Assembly: GCA_028293725.1 (NCBI GenBank)
Contig: JAQGOE010000243.1
Span: forward strand, 1 to 64,000
Source: Gammaproteobacteria bacterium
Lineage (GTDB): Bacteria; Pseudomonadota; Gammaproteobacteria; Steroidobacterales; Steroidobacteraceae
DNA length: 64,000 nucleotides
Reading direction: 5' to 3'
The notes under the pieces were generated by a model. The model did not search any database, was not told where the DNA came from, and saw only the letters and a list, made by a program, of their open reading frames with translations. A program made the translations under genes and the position numbers. How positions within the stretch are numbered: the first letter of the stretch is position 1; every line of letters starts with the position of its first letter. Shown piece after piece: positions 55,308-64,000 of the stretch.

Positions 55308-57356
55308 ATGGGGAACACGCGTAGAAATCGGAGGAAGTGGGCAGTCAGCGCAGCGGCGTTGTCGGTCACGCTTGCCGCTGCCACGGCAGGCCTGGCGAAC
55401 GAGACGCAGGATCACGATCACGAAGCGGAGGCGCTCGTCCGCACCGAATCACCGATCAAGCACGTCATCATTCTCATCGGTGAGAATCGCGGCACCGACC
55501 ACACCTTCGGCGTCTACAAGCCGAAAGGCCGCGGCCAGACGATCTCGAACCTGCTTTCCAAGGGTATCGTGGAGAAGGACGGCTCCCCGGGCCCCAACTT
55601 CGCGCAGGCCCAACAATTCCAGGTCGCGCCGCAGGCGGCGTACTACATCGGCGCTCCTAAAAAGGCCAAGACCCTTTACGGTAATCGCGGCCAGATGCCC
55701 CAGCCCAACACGGCCGGCACCCCATCTGCCCAGGGCGCGACCGCCGCTCCGTTCCTGCCCGCCGTAGTGGCGGCAGTGCCCACGATCGACCCGAGCCCGG
55801 ACTTCGGCCCACTCACCGATACCATCCTGACGACAGGCGCCACAGGCCTGGCTGCGAACTCGCTCGATACCCGCGTACCCGATGCCGGCATCCTGCCCAA
55901 CGGTCCATACGTTCTGCAGGGACTCAATCTCAGCGACGACGACTACACAGGCGACACGACCCATCGGTTCTACCAGGCCTGGCAGCAGTCCGATTGCAGC
56001 ATCGCCAATGCCACTCGCGCGAATCCCGCGGGGTGCCTCAACGACCTGTTCCCCTTCGTGATGGCGACCTACAACCTCAACGACAGCAAGACTCCGGCTG
56101 TCCAGGGTAACTTCAGCGAAGGCAACTCGATGGGGTTCTATGATGCCGAGCAGGAGGAAGTCTCGACGCTGAAGACGCTCGCCGACCGGTTCAGCCTGAG
56201 CGACAACTTCCACCAGTCCTTCCAGGGCGGCACCGGCGCGAATCACTTCATGTTCGGCACCGGCGATGCCGGCTTCTGGAGCGACGGCAAGGGCAATGCC
56301 ATCACGCCACCGGCCAACGCGATCGCCAACCCCAACCCGGTGGCGGGCACGACCAACAAGTACACGGCCGACAATAACTTCAGCAACTGCTCGAACTTCG
56401 CGCAGCCGGGCGTCGCTCCGATCGTGAGCTACCTCGAGGCACTGCCGTACCGCGCCGAGCCGAACTGCGCGCCCGGCCACTACTACATGTTGGATAACAC
56501 CAACCCGGGCTTCTTCCCGAACGGCTTCCAGGCACCCGCGCCGGCCACGCAGAGCATGTTGCCCCCTTCGCCGGTCCGGACGATCGGCGATGCGCTCAAC
56601 GAGAAGAACATCAGCTGGGCCTATTTCGGCGGCGGCTACAACGACGCTGTCGCTCTGTCGAACGACGCGGTAGCAGCCGGGACCGCCGCGACGCTCAACT
56701 CGTCGACGGCCATGGGCTTGGCCGCGCTCTCCGACCCCGCTCATGAACTCGGCATCGCCTACTGCCAGATCTGCAATCCCTTCCAGTATGCGACCTCGAT
56801 CATGGGGAACACGGCCCAGCGGGCCGCCCATATCAAGGACACCGTCGACCTGCTAACCGACATCAAGAGCAACACCCTGCCGGCGGTCTCCATAGGCAAG
56901 CCGGACGGACTGCTCGACGGCCATCCGCAATCCTCCAAGATCGATCTGTTCGAGGCCTATGTGCAGCAGGTACTCGATGCGCTCGAGGCCAATCCGAAGC
57001 TCAAGGCCACCACTGCGGTGTTCATCACCTGGGACGAGGCCGGCGGCTACTATGACTCGGGCTTCATCCAGCCGATCGACTTCTTCGGTGACGGCCCGCG
57101 CATTCCCCTGCTGGTGCTCTCCCCGTACACCACCGGCGGCAAGGTCAATCACGCGTACAGCGACCATGTCTCGCTCCTGAAGTTCATCGAGCGCAACTGG
57201 CACCTCCGTCCGCTGACCGATCGCAGCCGCGACAACCTGCCGAACCCGCGCATGCGGTTCGAAGAGCCGTACGTGCCTGCCAACATGCCGGCGCTGGACG
57301 ACCTGTTCGACATGTTCGACTTCGACCATGCGGTCAACCAGAGTTACCTGCAGTAA
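55308..57356 (+). CDS. Exported phosphoesterase (phospholipase C/acid phosphatase AcpA-like)
   Basis: A 682-residue secreted metal-dependent phosphoesterase of the PF04185 family. Signal peptide SVTLAAATAGLANE. Conserved metal/active-site parts: HVIILIGENRGTDHTFGVY (metal Glu-Asn), SLSDNFHQSFQGGTGANHF, AVFITWDEAGGYYD with Asp-Glu, and NHAYSDHVSLLKFIERNW with Asp-His. Substrate could be phospholipid or phosphate monoester. It ends with an overlap of 29 bases with the next gene, so the pair is cotranscribed. Confidence 0.88.
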   Translation: MGNTRRNRRKWAVSAAALSVTLAAATAGLANETQDHDHEAEALVRTESPIKHVIILIGENRGTDHTFGVYKPKGRGQTISNLLSKGIVEKDGSPGPNFAQAQQFQVAPQAAYYIGAPKKAKTLYGNRGQMPQPNTAGTPSAQGATAAPFLPAVVAAVPTIDPSPDFGPLTDTILTTGATGLAANSLDTRVPDAGILPNGPYVLQGLNLSDDDYTGDTTHRFYQAWQQSDCSIANATRANPAGCLNDLFPFVMATYNLNDSKTPAVQGNFSEGNSMGFYDAEQEEVSTLKTLADRFSLSDNFHQSFQGGTGANHFMFGTGDAGFWSDGKGNAITPPANAIANPNPVAGTTNKYTADNNFSNCSNFAQPGVAPIVSYLEALPYRAEPNCAPGHYYMLDNTNPGFFPNGFQAPAPATQSMLPPSPVRTIGDALNEKNISWAYFGGGYNDAVALSNDAVAAGTAATLNSSTAMGLAALSDPAHELGIAYCQICNPFQYATSIMGNTAQRAAHIKDTVDLLTDIKSNTLPAVSIGKPDGLLDGHPQSSKIDLFEAYVQQVLDALEANPKLKATTAVFITWDEAGGYYDSGFIQPIDFFGDGPRIPLLVLSPYTTGGKVNHAYSDHVSLLKFIERNWHLRPLTDRSRDNLPNPRMRFEEPYVPANMPALDDLFDMFDFDHAVNQSYLQ

Positions 57357-57999
57357 GGTACTGCTCCTCGCGTGTGCCGGAGCGTTTGCTGAAACGCCTC
57401 CGGCACACGACTTCTGTGCGGATATTGTCAGCCGCGACGCTAGCGGCACGGCGACGGACAGTGGCGGCAGGGTATTTGTTTCGAACGGCAAGGTGCGTAT
57501 AGAGCCAACCAACACGCCGGCCGGCTTTTTTCTCATCGATGGAGCAGCGGCGACTGCCCTGTTCGTGCGGCCGGCCCAGCAGGTGTTCATGGATGCCAGG
57601 CAATCCAGTCGCCTCACCCAGATTTTCCTTCCGGTCGACCCGAACGTCCCCTGCTCACAATGGCAGGCGGCGGCGCGCAATGCGGGCGTACCCAACGCCG
57701 GCAGTGACTGGCATTGCGAACGTATCGACACTGCTCCCGTCGACGGCCATGACACCACCATTCAATACACAGTCGTGTCCCCAAACCGGGAATCCACTCA
57801 ACGCTGGATCGATACGGCTCTCGATTTCCCGGTAAAGCTGCGCCAGTCAGACGGGGCAACCCTGGCGCTCGAGCACATTCGAGTCGAGCCGCAACCGGCC
57901 AGTCTGTTCACGGTGCCCGCGAGCTATCGGAAATCAGATCCGCGGGCCCTCATCGACCGCATCAAGCAAAGCGATGTCTGGGCCGAGCCACCGAAGTAG
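57328..57999 (+). CDS. Exported hypothetical protein, companion of the phosphoesterase
   Basis: A 223-residue protein with a signal peptide (VLLLACAGAFA then ETPP). The mature part has Cys residues suited to disulfides (DFCADIVS, NVPCSQWQ, DWHCERID) and beta-rich segments GRVFVSNGKVRIEPTNTP and IQYTVVSPNRESTQRWID. The C-terminal half resembles lipid-/protein-binding exported proteins, but no family was recognised. Its ATG lies 29 bases inside the phosphoesterase gene, implying shared function in the periplasm. Confidence 0.78.
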   Translation: MRSTRVTCSKVLLLACAGAFAETPPAHDFCADIVSRDASGTATDSGGRVFVSNGKVRIEPTNTPAGFFLIDGAAATALFVRPAQQVFMDARQSSRLTQIFLPVDPNVPCSQWQAAARNAGVPNAGSDWHCERIDTAPVDGHDTTIQYTVVSPNRESTQRWIDTALDFPVKLRQSDGATLALEHIRVEPQPASLFTVPASYRKSDPRALIDRIKQSDVWAEPPK

Positions 58000-58013
58000 C
58001 GGTTAGACATAAG

Positions 58014-58066
58014 CTGCCGGGCCGTGAGCTGGCGCACGGTACCGGGACCGAAATCTGGTCCGGCAG
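58014..58066. terminator. Nested inverted repeats after the phosphoesterase pair
   Basis: CTGCCGG (58014-58020) pairs with CCGGCAG (58060-58066), and inside it GGACC-gaaatct-GGTCC forms a second stem. No T run follows. It may end the upstream transcript or structure the leader of the small gene at 58094. Confidence 0.3.
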
Positions 58067-58093
58067 GTGCCAATCCCCTATGGTGTCAGCACT

Positions 58094-58327
58094 ATGAGTT
58101 ACACCTCCGGCATCGGTAACGGGTCCGACGCTGTGCAAAATGCACTGCTCGGGATCAACCGCGGCATGGCGAATTTCTCGCAGGACGCTCAAACCGTCGC
58201 GCAAGGCGGCGCGGTCACCGGCGCTCTCGTCGATGCGCAACAACAGGCCCTGGATGTGAAGGCCTCGGCAACCGCGCTGTCCATCGCGGACCAGACGCTA
58301 GGCACACTCCTCGACATCAAGGCCTGA
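58094..58327 (+). CDS. Small YjfB-like putative motility protein
   Basis: A 77-residue soluble helical protein: the helix rich in Asn/Gln/Ala (SDAVQNALLGINRGMANFSQ) followed by ALVDAQQQALDVKASATALS and a terminal TLGTLLDIKA. This is the pattern of the short YjfB-type family (DUF/putative motility protein). ATG 58094 is preferred; a GTG at 58067 is in frame. No flagellar genes are nearby. Stop is 6 bases from the convergent DUF349 gene end. Confidence 0.65.
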   Translation: MSYTSGIGNGSDAVQNALLGINRGMANFSQDAQTVAQGGAVTGALVDAQQQALDVKASATALSIADQTLGTLLDIKA

Positions 58328-58333
58328 CATCGC

Positions 58334-60646
58334 TCAACCTTTACGGGCGAGTCCCCGCTGCCGGCAGCGCTTGAAGCGCTCCAGGAGCGCAAGGTAGGTC
58401 GTCTCTTCAGTGGGCCCGATGCCGATCCATTCGATCGTCATGGCGTCCAGCTGTTTTTCATCGGCACTGACACCCTGTCCCATGCCTTGCATCAGGCGCT
58501 GCACCTGGTACTCGCGGCGTAGGGTCTGATCCTCTGGCGGAGTCGCCTGATCTGTCAGGATTTCCGCTCGAATGCACAGCGTTCTCAACACCGTCTCGTT
58601 CGCCTCGAAATCGCGCGAGTCATCTCTCACGAGTGCTTTCTTGACGGCTTCCAGGCCGCCTTTCGGCCATTGTCCGACAGCGGCGATGTAAGCTTCCGCC
58701 GCCTGCTTCAAGGCGTCTCGCTCGTCCGCATCCAAGTCCCGGGCGACCGCCGCGCGATACGCTCTAACTCGGTTCGCCGCGTCGAGAAGATCGGTCCAAC
58801 TCCGCTCCGCGTTGCTCGCTTCCTGTCGGGCGACGGATCTTTCACAACGCTCCAGCGCACGCTCGAATCTTGCGCGCAGTCCGCGCTCATCGCTCCTCGG
58901 CAACTCACCCGCGTCTTCGAATGCGACACGCAGATCCGGAATCCGCCCCGCGCCCTCCAACAACTGCGCGCCGGAAAGCGCCGCGATCTTCTCGATCTCT
59001 TCACAGACGGAACCGGCCTTGGCCTTGTTGGCATCGAGTCCCGCGCTGTGCTCGGCGAACACCTGCTGCCGCTTTTGGAACACGGCATCGCAATGTTGCC
59101 TGAACTCCTCCCACAACCGCTGACCTTCGTCGCGCGGCACCAACCCAACCTCTTTCCATTTCAGTTGCAGGGCCTTCACCTCATCGATCGCTTTGCGGCT
59201 GTCCTCGGCGGCGATGAGCCGCTCAGCGCGCTCGACGAGCGAGCGTCTCTCTTTGAGGTTGCGGGCGTACTCGGCATCCAGGCGGCCCTGCAGATTGGCC
59301 GTCAGAGCGGCAAATTGCTCCTGCACGGCTTTGCCGGCAGCGCGGTCCACAGGAGCGTGTCCGCGCCACTCCTGTTTGGATTCGCGCAGCGCCACGGCGA
59401 CCGTGCGCCAGTCAGGCTGCTCCCAGTCGTGGCCTGACTCGAAGGCGGCCAGCCGCTGCAACAACGCTACGCGCCGCTGCAGATTCTCCTGCCTCACCAG
59501 CGATTGCGCCTCGAAATAGTCGCGGCAGGGTTGATAGGCCTTTTGTGCCGCCTCCTGGAAGCGTTGCCAGTCGGCCTCGACATTCTCGCCGGCCCCTTTG
59601 CTGAGCGTCCGCCACTCCTCCTGCAGTCCCTTGATCCGATCGGCGAGCGCCACGGGCTCCATCGTAGCCCCCACCAGCGACTCCATTTCCTCCATCAGCT
59701 CGATACGTTTCGGCGCGACCGAGAAGCTCTTCCAGTCCTTGAGCTCGGTCAGCTTTTTGTCCAACAACTGCAGCGAGGTGGCCAGATGAGGTGGCAGCGG
59801 TGGCGAGGCTGGGAGCTTTTCCTCGATCGCGCGCCGCAAGCCAGCCGCCCGCCCGGTGCTCCCTTCGTCCAATGCGCCGTGGGCCTTGCGGATCAGCCCG
59901 CCGATCTGGCGCAGGAGCAGCGATTCGGCCTCCTTTTTTTCGGCCCACGCCTTGCGCTCCGCCGCCTCCGTTTCAGCTCGTTCGGCAGCCGTCGCCGCGG
60001 CGGTTTTTTCCGCCAACTCTCGTTGACGCTGCGCCTCGGCAGCCGCATTGGCTGCGGCCAGCTCTCGCGAGGCCACCGCGGCGATCTGCCGCAAATGCTG
60101 GGCAATCACCTCGCGCGAACGGTCGATAGCGTCCTGGACCTTTTGCTGAACGCCCGGCTCAGCATCCGCTGCCACTGCGCTCCAGCGAGCCTGGTGCTGC
60201 TCCAACGTTGCCGTAAACAAGGGATCGTAGGGTCGGTGACTGTGTCGCTCGACGGCGGCCGCGGCCGCGGTGATTTCGGCCTGGTGCAGCTCATGCTGGC
60301 GCGCCTGCTCCAGCAGAGCTTCGCGCTTACCGGTGAGGATCCTGTAGACGCTTTTGTCGTTCCCGCCTCTGACGTCCTTGATGAGTTGCCGGAGCTGAGC
60401 GAGGTCCTCGACGGCCTGGGCGGCCTGCTGGCGGATCCTGGTAGAAGTGCCTTCGAGAACGAGCCGGCCCACGGTGCCGGCGTCACGTGCTTCGAGGGCA
60501 GCCTGCAGCTCAGCCTCTTCCCTGGCCGCGACTAGCGCCCGATCGGGGACGTTCGGCGCCGGACGCGGGGGCTCGAGGCTCTGGGGAGGGTTTTCCGGCG
60601 GTAAGGAAGCGGGCGCTTTACGAAAAAGGCGCGAGAACAACGACAT
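58334..60646 (-). CDS. DUF349 coiled-coil protein
   Basis: A 770-residue cytoplasmic protein built from repeated helical DUF349-type segments. An Ala/Glu/Arg-rich coiled coil dominates (ELAAANAAAEAQRQRELAEK and neighbours). Repeated motifs include LQLKWKEVGLVPRDEGQRLW, EFRQHCDAVFQKRQQVFAEH and LIRKAHGALDEG. Members have been linked to genome maintenance or competence without a defined reaction. The start at 60646 is taken at MSLFSRLFRKAP. The gene is not in an obvious operon. Confidence 0.85.
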   Translation of the reverse strand: MSLFSRLFRKAPASLPPENPPQSLEPPRPAPNVPDRALVAAREEAELQAALEARDAGTVGRLVLEGTSTRIRQQAAQAVEDLAQLRQLIKDVRGGNDKSVYRILTGKREALLEQARQHELHQAEITAAAAAVERHSHRPYDPLFTATLEQHQARWSAVAADAEPGVQQKVQDAIDRSREVIAQHLRQIAAVASRELAAANAAAEAQRQRELAEKTAAATAAERAETEAAERKAWAEKKEAESLLLRQIGGLIRKAHGALDEGSTGRAAGLRRAIEEKLPASPPLPPHLATSLQLLDKKLTELKDWKSFSVAPKRIELMEEMESLVGATMEPVALADRIKGLQEEWRTLSKGAGENVEADWQRFQEAAQKAYQPCRDYFEAQSLVRQENLQRRVALLQRLAAFESGHDWEQPDWRTVAVALRESKQEWRGHAPVDRAAGKAVQEQFAALTANLQGRLDAEYARNLKERRSLVERAERLIAAEDSRKAIDEVKALQLKWKEVGLVPRDEGQRLWEEFRQHCDAVFQKRQQVFAEHSAGLDANKAKAGSVCEEIEKIAALSGAQLLEGAGRIPDLRVAFEDAGELPRSDERGLRARFERALERCERSVARQEASNAERSWTDLLDAANRVRAYRAAVARDLDADERDALKQAAEAYIAAVGQWPKGGLEAVKKALVRDDSRDFEANETVLRTLCIRAEILTDQATPPEDQTLRREYQVQRLMQGMGQGVSADEKQLDAMTIEWIGIGPTEETTYLALLERFKRCRQRGLARKG

Positions 60647-60749
60647 CTAGGGGCCCTCGACTCTTCAGAATCCACTTTGAACGGCCCTATTCTATCCCGG
60701 ACGCGCCAGCCGTCGTGACCGCAGCCGCAAGCGTGATAATGTTCAGGCC

Positions 60750-61682
60750 GTGAAGCACCAGCACACGATTCATCAACAGCACCACGGTTGGGATAACAGT
60801 CTGCCCGCCGTGTTAAAGATCGCGCCCGGTGAATCGCTCGAATTTGATGTAGCGGAGGCTTCCGGGGGTCAGCTCTCGGCCGACTCCAACGTCGCCGACG
60901 TCGCGCGCCTGGATCTCGGCAAGGTCAATCCGCTGGCAGGACCGGTTTTCATCGACGGCGCCGAGCCTGGCGATGTCCTGAAAGTAACCCTGTTGTCGTT
61001 CACGCCCTCGGGGTGGGGTTGGACGGCCAACATTCCCGGTTTCGGCCTGCTGGCGGATGAGTTCAAGCACCCCGCCCTGCAGATCTGGCGCTACGACCCG
61101 ATCTCGCTGGCACCCGCATTATTCGGCCGTTGGGCACGAGTCCCGCTGAAGCCTTTCACCGGAACGATCGGTGTCGCTCCGGCCGCTCCAGGTCATCACA
61201 GTGTCGTCCCCCCGCGCCGGGTGGGAGGCAACATGGATGTCCGGGACATTGCCTTGGGCACCGAATTGTTTCTCCCGGTCGAAGTTGCGGGCGCCTTGTT
61301 TTCCGTAGGCGACACTCACGCGGCGCAGGGCGACGGGGAGGTGTGCGGCACGGCGATCGAAAGCCCGATGCGGGTTGCACTGCAGTTCGATTTGCTCAAA
61401 CAAGTTCCGCTGGCCTATCCGAGATTCAGGACGCCGGGTCCCGTGACGCGCCACCTCGACGCGCAAGGTTATGATGCGACAACGGGTATCGGCCCCGACT
61501 TGATGCAAGCGGCGCGTGCGGCGGTGAGCTCGATGATCGACCTCCTCGGGCGGGAGCGGGGCATGCCTGCGATCGACGCCTATATGTTGTGTAGCGTTTG
61601 TGGCGATCTGCGCATCAGCGAGATCGTGGACGTGCCGAATTGGACGGTGTCCTTCTATCTGCCGCGTATCGTGTTTGCCTAG
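60750..61682 (+). CDS. Acetamidase/formamidase family protein
   Basis: A 310-residue cytoplasmic amidase releasing ammonia from short amides in known members. Visible family parts: HHGWDNSLPAVLKIAPGESL, DVAEASGGQLSADS, VFIDGAEPGDVLKVTLLSF, WGWTANIPGFGLLAD, the PPRRVGGNMDVRDIALGTEL turn, and the conserved GDTHAAQGDGEVCGTAIES. Translation probably begins at GTG 60750, with no clear ribosome-binding site. Its product ammonia would link to nitrogen metabolism, but no regulatory site was seen. Confidence 0.92.
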   Translation: MKHQHTIHQQHHGWDNSLPAVLKIAPGESLEFDVAEASGGQLSADSNVADVARLDLGKVNPLAGPVFIDGAEPGDVLKVTLLSFTPSGWGWTANIPGFGLLADEFKHPALQIWRYDPISLAPALFGRWARVPLKPFTGTIGVAPAAPGHHSVVPPRRVGGNMDVRDIALGTELFLPVEVAGALFSVGDTHAAQGDGEVCGTAIESPMRVALQFDLLKQVPLAYPRFRTPGPVTRHLDAQGYDATTGIGPDLMQAARAAVSSMIDLLGRERGMPAIDAYMLCSVCGDLRISEIVDVPNWTVSFYLPRIVFA

Positions 61683-61816
61683 CGTTAGTGCAAACAGTCC
61701 GCTGACGCTCCGAGGCCTCGACCACGCACAGCACCCTTGCGCAGGATCTCGTTCTTTTAATCTATCCTTGTTCGTTAGATGCTACCCGACTTGAACACCG
61801 AGCGGAACAGACCCCT

Positions 61817-62524
61817 ATGAACGAACCGACCCGCCTGAAAATGGCGCAGCCCATTCACGCCCTCGGCACGGGCACCCGCGAAAGCGCCAAGCAGATCTTG
61901 AGCCGCCTCGAGCCCGGCGTGACTTTCATGATGGGTGACGACCCCGCGTTGCCCCCGATGCCCCGGGCGCCGCGGCTGCTCGACTTCTTTCGGCTACGCT
62001 TCGATGAAACCACCCGCCAACATCTGACCCAGAGCGCGAAACTGGCTCTCGATGGCGGTCACGAGGAAAAAGTCGTGATGGCTTGCCTGTTGCACGACAT
62101 CTCCATGGGCGGCCTGATGCGCACCGATCACGGCTACTGGGGTGCGCAACTCATCGGGCCTTACGTCTCGGAGGAGATCGCCTGGGCCGTGAAACACCAC
62201 CAGGCGTTGCGCTACTTCGCCGACGAGAGTGTCGGATATCGCTACCCGCCGGAGTACGTGCGCTTTTTCGGTGCGGACTACCAGCCCCCCGAATACATCC
62301 GCCAGGCGCACGACTACGCTCGTAACCATCGCTGGTACATGACATCGCGGCTGGTCACGCTCAACGACAAGTATGCTTTCGAGGCCGGGGTGCAGGTCGA
62401 CCTGGAAATCTTCACGGACCTCATCGGGCGTCACTTCCGCGAACCCAAGGAAGGCTTAGGGTTTGACGGCTCGGAATCGGCGCACATGTGGCGCACCATG
62501 ATCTGGCCCAACAACTTTCTTTGA
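61817..62524 (+). CDS. HD-domain-like hypothetical protein
   Basis: A 235-residue soluble helical protein with a possible metal-dependent phosphohydrolase centre: GGHEEKVVMACLLHDISMGG (an H...HD pattern), TDHGYWGAQLIGPYVSEEIA and AVKHHQALRYFAD resemble the order of ligands in HD proteins. The rest (PPEYIRQAHDYARNHRWYM) is not recognised. The start is the ATG at 61817. It precedes the prolyl oligopeptidase gene by 18 bases and may share its transcript. Confidence 0.65.
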   Translation: MNEPTRLKMAQPIHALGTGTRESAKQILSRLEPGVTFMMGDDPALPPMPRAPRLLDFFRLRFDETTRQHLTQSAKLALDGGHEEKVVMACLLHDISMGGLMRTDHGYWGAQLIGPYVSEEIAWAVKHHQALRYFADESVGYRYPPEYVRFFGADYQPPEYIRQAHDYARNHRWYMTSRLVTLNDKYAFEAGVQVDLEIFTDLIGRHFREPKEGLGFDGSESAHMWRTMIWPNNFL

Positions 62525-62542
62525 TCCGCCGCGGTGACCAGC

Positions 62543-64000
62543 ATGCGAACAACAATCAATCGTCGCCAGCTCATCATAGGTACGGGGGCTGCGCTCATCG
62601 CGGCTGAAGCCAGGGCGGCCGCACAGGCGAGCGGCCCGGGCGAGGCGATTCCTCCCGCCCCGATCGCGCGCGTCGAGCCGGTCAAGGATACCTACTTCGG
62701 CGAGACTCTGACTGATCCCTACCGGTGGATGGAGAACGACAAGGACGCCGACTGGCTGCCCTATCTGAAGGGCCAGAACGACCACACCCGCGGCGTGCTG
62801 GGGCGGATTCCCGGACGGGACGCGCTGCTGCGGCGGATCCAACAGTTATCCGGCGACACCGTCGCGACCCGTGACGTACAACGCGCCGGCGGAAAATTGT
62901 TTTTCGAGCAGCGGCCGCTCGGCGCCGACAACTTCAAACTGTTCGTGCGTGAGAACGGGCAGGTGCGCACATTGGTCGACCCGACCGCACTGGGACAACT
63001 CGCCGGCGCCGGGCACATCTCGCTCGACTGGTGGAGCGCCTCGCCGGACGGCACTCGACTCGTCTATGGTCTCTCCAAGGATGGGAGCGAGGATTCGATC
63101 CTGCACGTCATGCGGGTTGCCGACGGGCAGGACCTGCCCGACCGGATACCCGGCACGGAAGAGGCCGATCCCCAATGGCTCGATGACGGCAGTGGCTTTT
63201 TCTACAACCAGCTCACCGGTGCGGTCGGCACGCCGGACCGCTATCTCGATAGTGTCGCCCGATTTCACCACCTCGGTACCGACCCGGCGCTCGATCCCAT
63301 CGTCATGAAGCGCGGACTGACTCCGAGCGTCAGCTTCGAGCGCATCCAGAGGCCCTATGTCAGGACCTTCCTGGGAGCGCGCCACGTTCTGTTGATTCTC
63401 GCGGACGTGCGGCCGGAAAGCCGCGTGTTGATCGCGCCCTTGGCGGATGTCATCGCCAACAAGGCACACTGGACCGCCGTGGCCGGCTTCGAGGATGAAG
63501 TTACCGGCGCTGAGATCGACCGGGATGGCCTGTATCTGTTGGCGAACAAAGGCACGCCGCGCGGCCGCATCCTGCGTACCCCGGTACAGTCTCCGCAGTT
63601 GAGCCAGGCGAAAGAACTCGTCCCGCAAAGCGCGCGAGTGATTGAATCACTGGCGCGGGCGAAGGACGGCCTGTATCTGAAAATCATGGACGGCGGCATC
63701 AACCGCCTCGAGCGAATGCGCTGGGACGGGCATGTCGAGGAAATCGCCCTGCCCTTCGACGGCACCCTGAGTGCGCTCGAGACCGAGCCCGATACGGATG
63801 GCGCGTTGTTTTCTTTCCAGGGCTGGCTCACCCCGTCGGATATCTGGGCAACCGATGCCCAGGGCCACGTCAAGGCCACCGGCCTGACACCCAAACCCGC
63901 CATCGATGTCAGTGCCTACGAGTCCGTGCGCGCTTTCGCCACCGCGAAGGACGGAACCCGGATCCCCTACTCTCTGATCTATAAGAAAGGCATCGAGCTC
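62543..64000 (+). CDS. Prolyl oligopeptidase (S9) family, N-terminal part (runs off the window)
   Basis: Start of a serine peptidase cleaving after proline in short peptides; 486 codons lie in the window and the catalytic hydrolase domain is beyond the edge. A Tat-like leader (INRRQLIIGTGAALIAAEAR) precedes the S9 entry motif DTYFGETLTDPYRWMEND, then the propeller with ISLDWWSASPDGTRLVYGLS and FFYNQLTGAVGTPDRY. The final residues RIPYSLIYKKG mark the beginning of the hydrolase domain. ATG 62543 is chosen because the Tat leader begins there. Confidence 0.93.
   Translation, partial: MRTTINRRQLIIGTGAALIAAEARAAAQASGPGEAIPPAPIARVEPVKDTYFGETLTDPYRWMENDKDADWLPYLKGQNDHTRGVLGRIPGRDALLRRIQQLSGDTVATRDVQRAGGKLFFEQRPLGADNFKLFVRENGQVRTLVDPTALGQLAGAGHISLDWWSASPDGTRLVYGLSKDGSEDSILHVMRVADGQDLPDRIPGTEEADPQWLDDGSGFFYNQLTGAVGTPDRYLDSVARFHHLGTDPALDPIVMKRGLTPSVSFERIQRPYVRTFLGARHVLLILADVRPESRVLIAPLADVIANKAHWTAVAGFEDEVTGAEIDRDGLYLLANKGTPRGRILRTPVQSPQLSQAKELVPQSARVIESLARAKDGLYLKIMDGGINRLERMRWDGHVEEIALPFDGTLSALETEPDTDGALFSFQGWLTPSDIWATDAQGHVKATGLTPKPAIDVSAYESVRAFATAKDGTRIPYSLIYKKGIEL

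Noticed and set aside
55449..56831. A 460-codon leftward open frame opposite the phosphoesterase
   Set aside because: It is antisense to a well-supported gene, rich in Arg/Val/Gly repeats typical of GC-rich shadow frames, and has no family features.

Overview
The window is a GC-rich bacterial chromosome segment, probably from a gammaproteobacterium of the Steroidobacteraceae/Nevskiales kind. This is inferred from the GC-rich codon use, the 'DEVVVTA' TonB-box receptors, PQQ and di-heme periplasmic enzymes, Tat-exported hydrolases and CheB/CheR/kinase fusions. No rRNA, tRNA, CRISPR array, prophage or insertion sequence was seen.

Layout. 1-4537: a TonB receptor (cut by the window edge), a divergent AraC regulator and a secreted clan GH-D glycosidase, resembling a small glycan-uptake locus. 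4690-8481: a CheB-CheR-PAS-kinase-receiver fusion. 8648-13199: a mixed block (YceI, VOC protein, methylthioribose kinase, nucleotide-transporter-like MFS). 13378-17363: a nitrogen cluster read leftward: porin, a glnA remnant with three internal deletions, amtB and glnK. A GG-N10-GC sigma-54 promoter and an NtrC-like site lie in the long gap upstream. 17364-21175: a PQQ alcohol dehydrogenase with the DYD signature of lanthanide enzymes and a cytochrome c lipoprotein, then a VOC protein and a zinc alcohol dehydrogenase.

22140-28103 is the most intriguing accessory region. It holds a flavin reductase, an intradiol ring-cleavage dioxygenase, two different MetE-C-like zinc proteins and a TonB receptor. 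Four of the five are colinear, and two dyad sites precede the first gene. It looks like a catabolic operon for an aromatic compound, possibly an alkylated one. 28253-34907 carries two GNAT proteins, an SDR, a GH18 chitinase overlapping an alpha/beta hydrolase, a YCII protein and an M20 amidohydrolase. 34943-36846: a MocR regulator with three direct repeats facing a decayed secreted-protein gene. 36919-40330: an MDR reductase/SMP-30 lactonase/glycosyltransferase operon.

41358-50560: GST, gamma-glutamyltransferase, a second hybrid kinase, a fatty-acid desaturase behind a pair of near-identical palindromes, and a compact URC1-URC4-upp operon for uracil degradation. 50674-57999: an aldo/keto reductase, a DUF4252/ECF sigma/short membrane protein/DUF4252 operon, a di-heme peroxidase-like protein and a secreted phosphoesterase with a companion protein. 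58094-64000: a small YjfB-like protein, a DUF349 coiled-coil protein, an acetamidase/formamidase, an HD-like protein and the start of a prolyl oligopeptidase.
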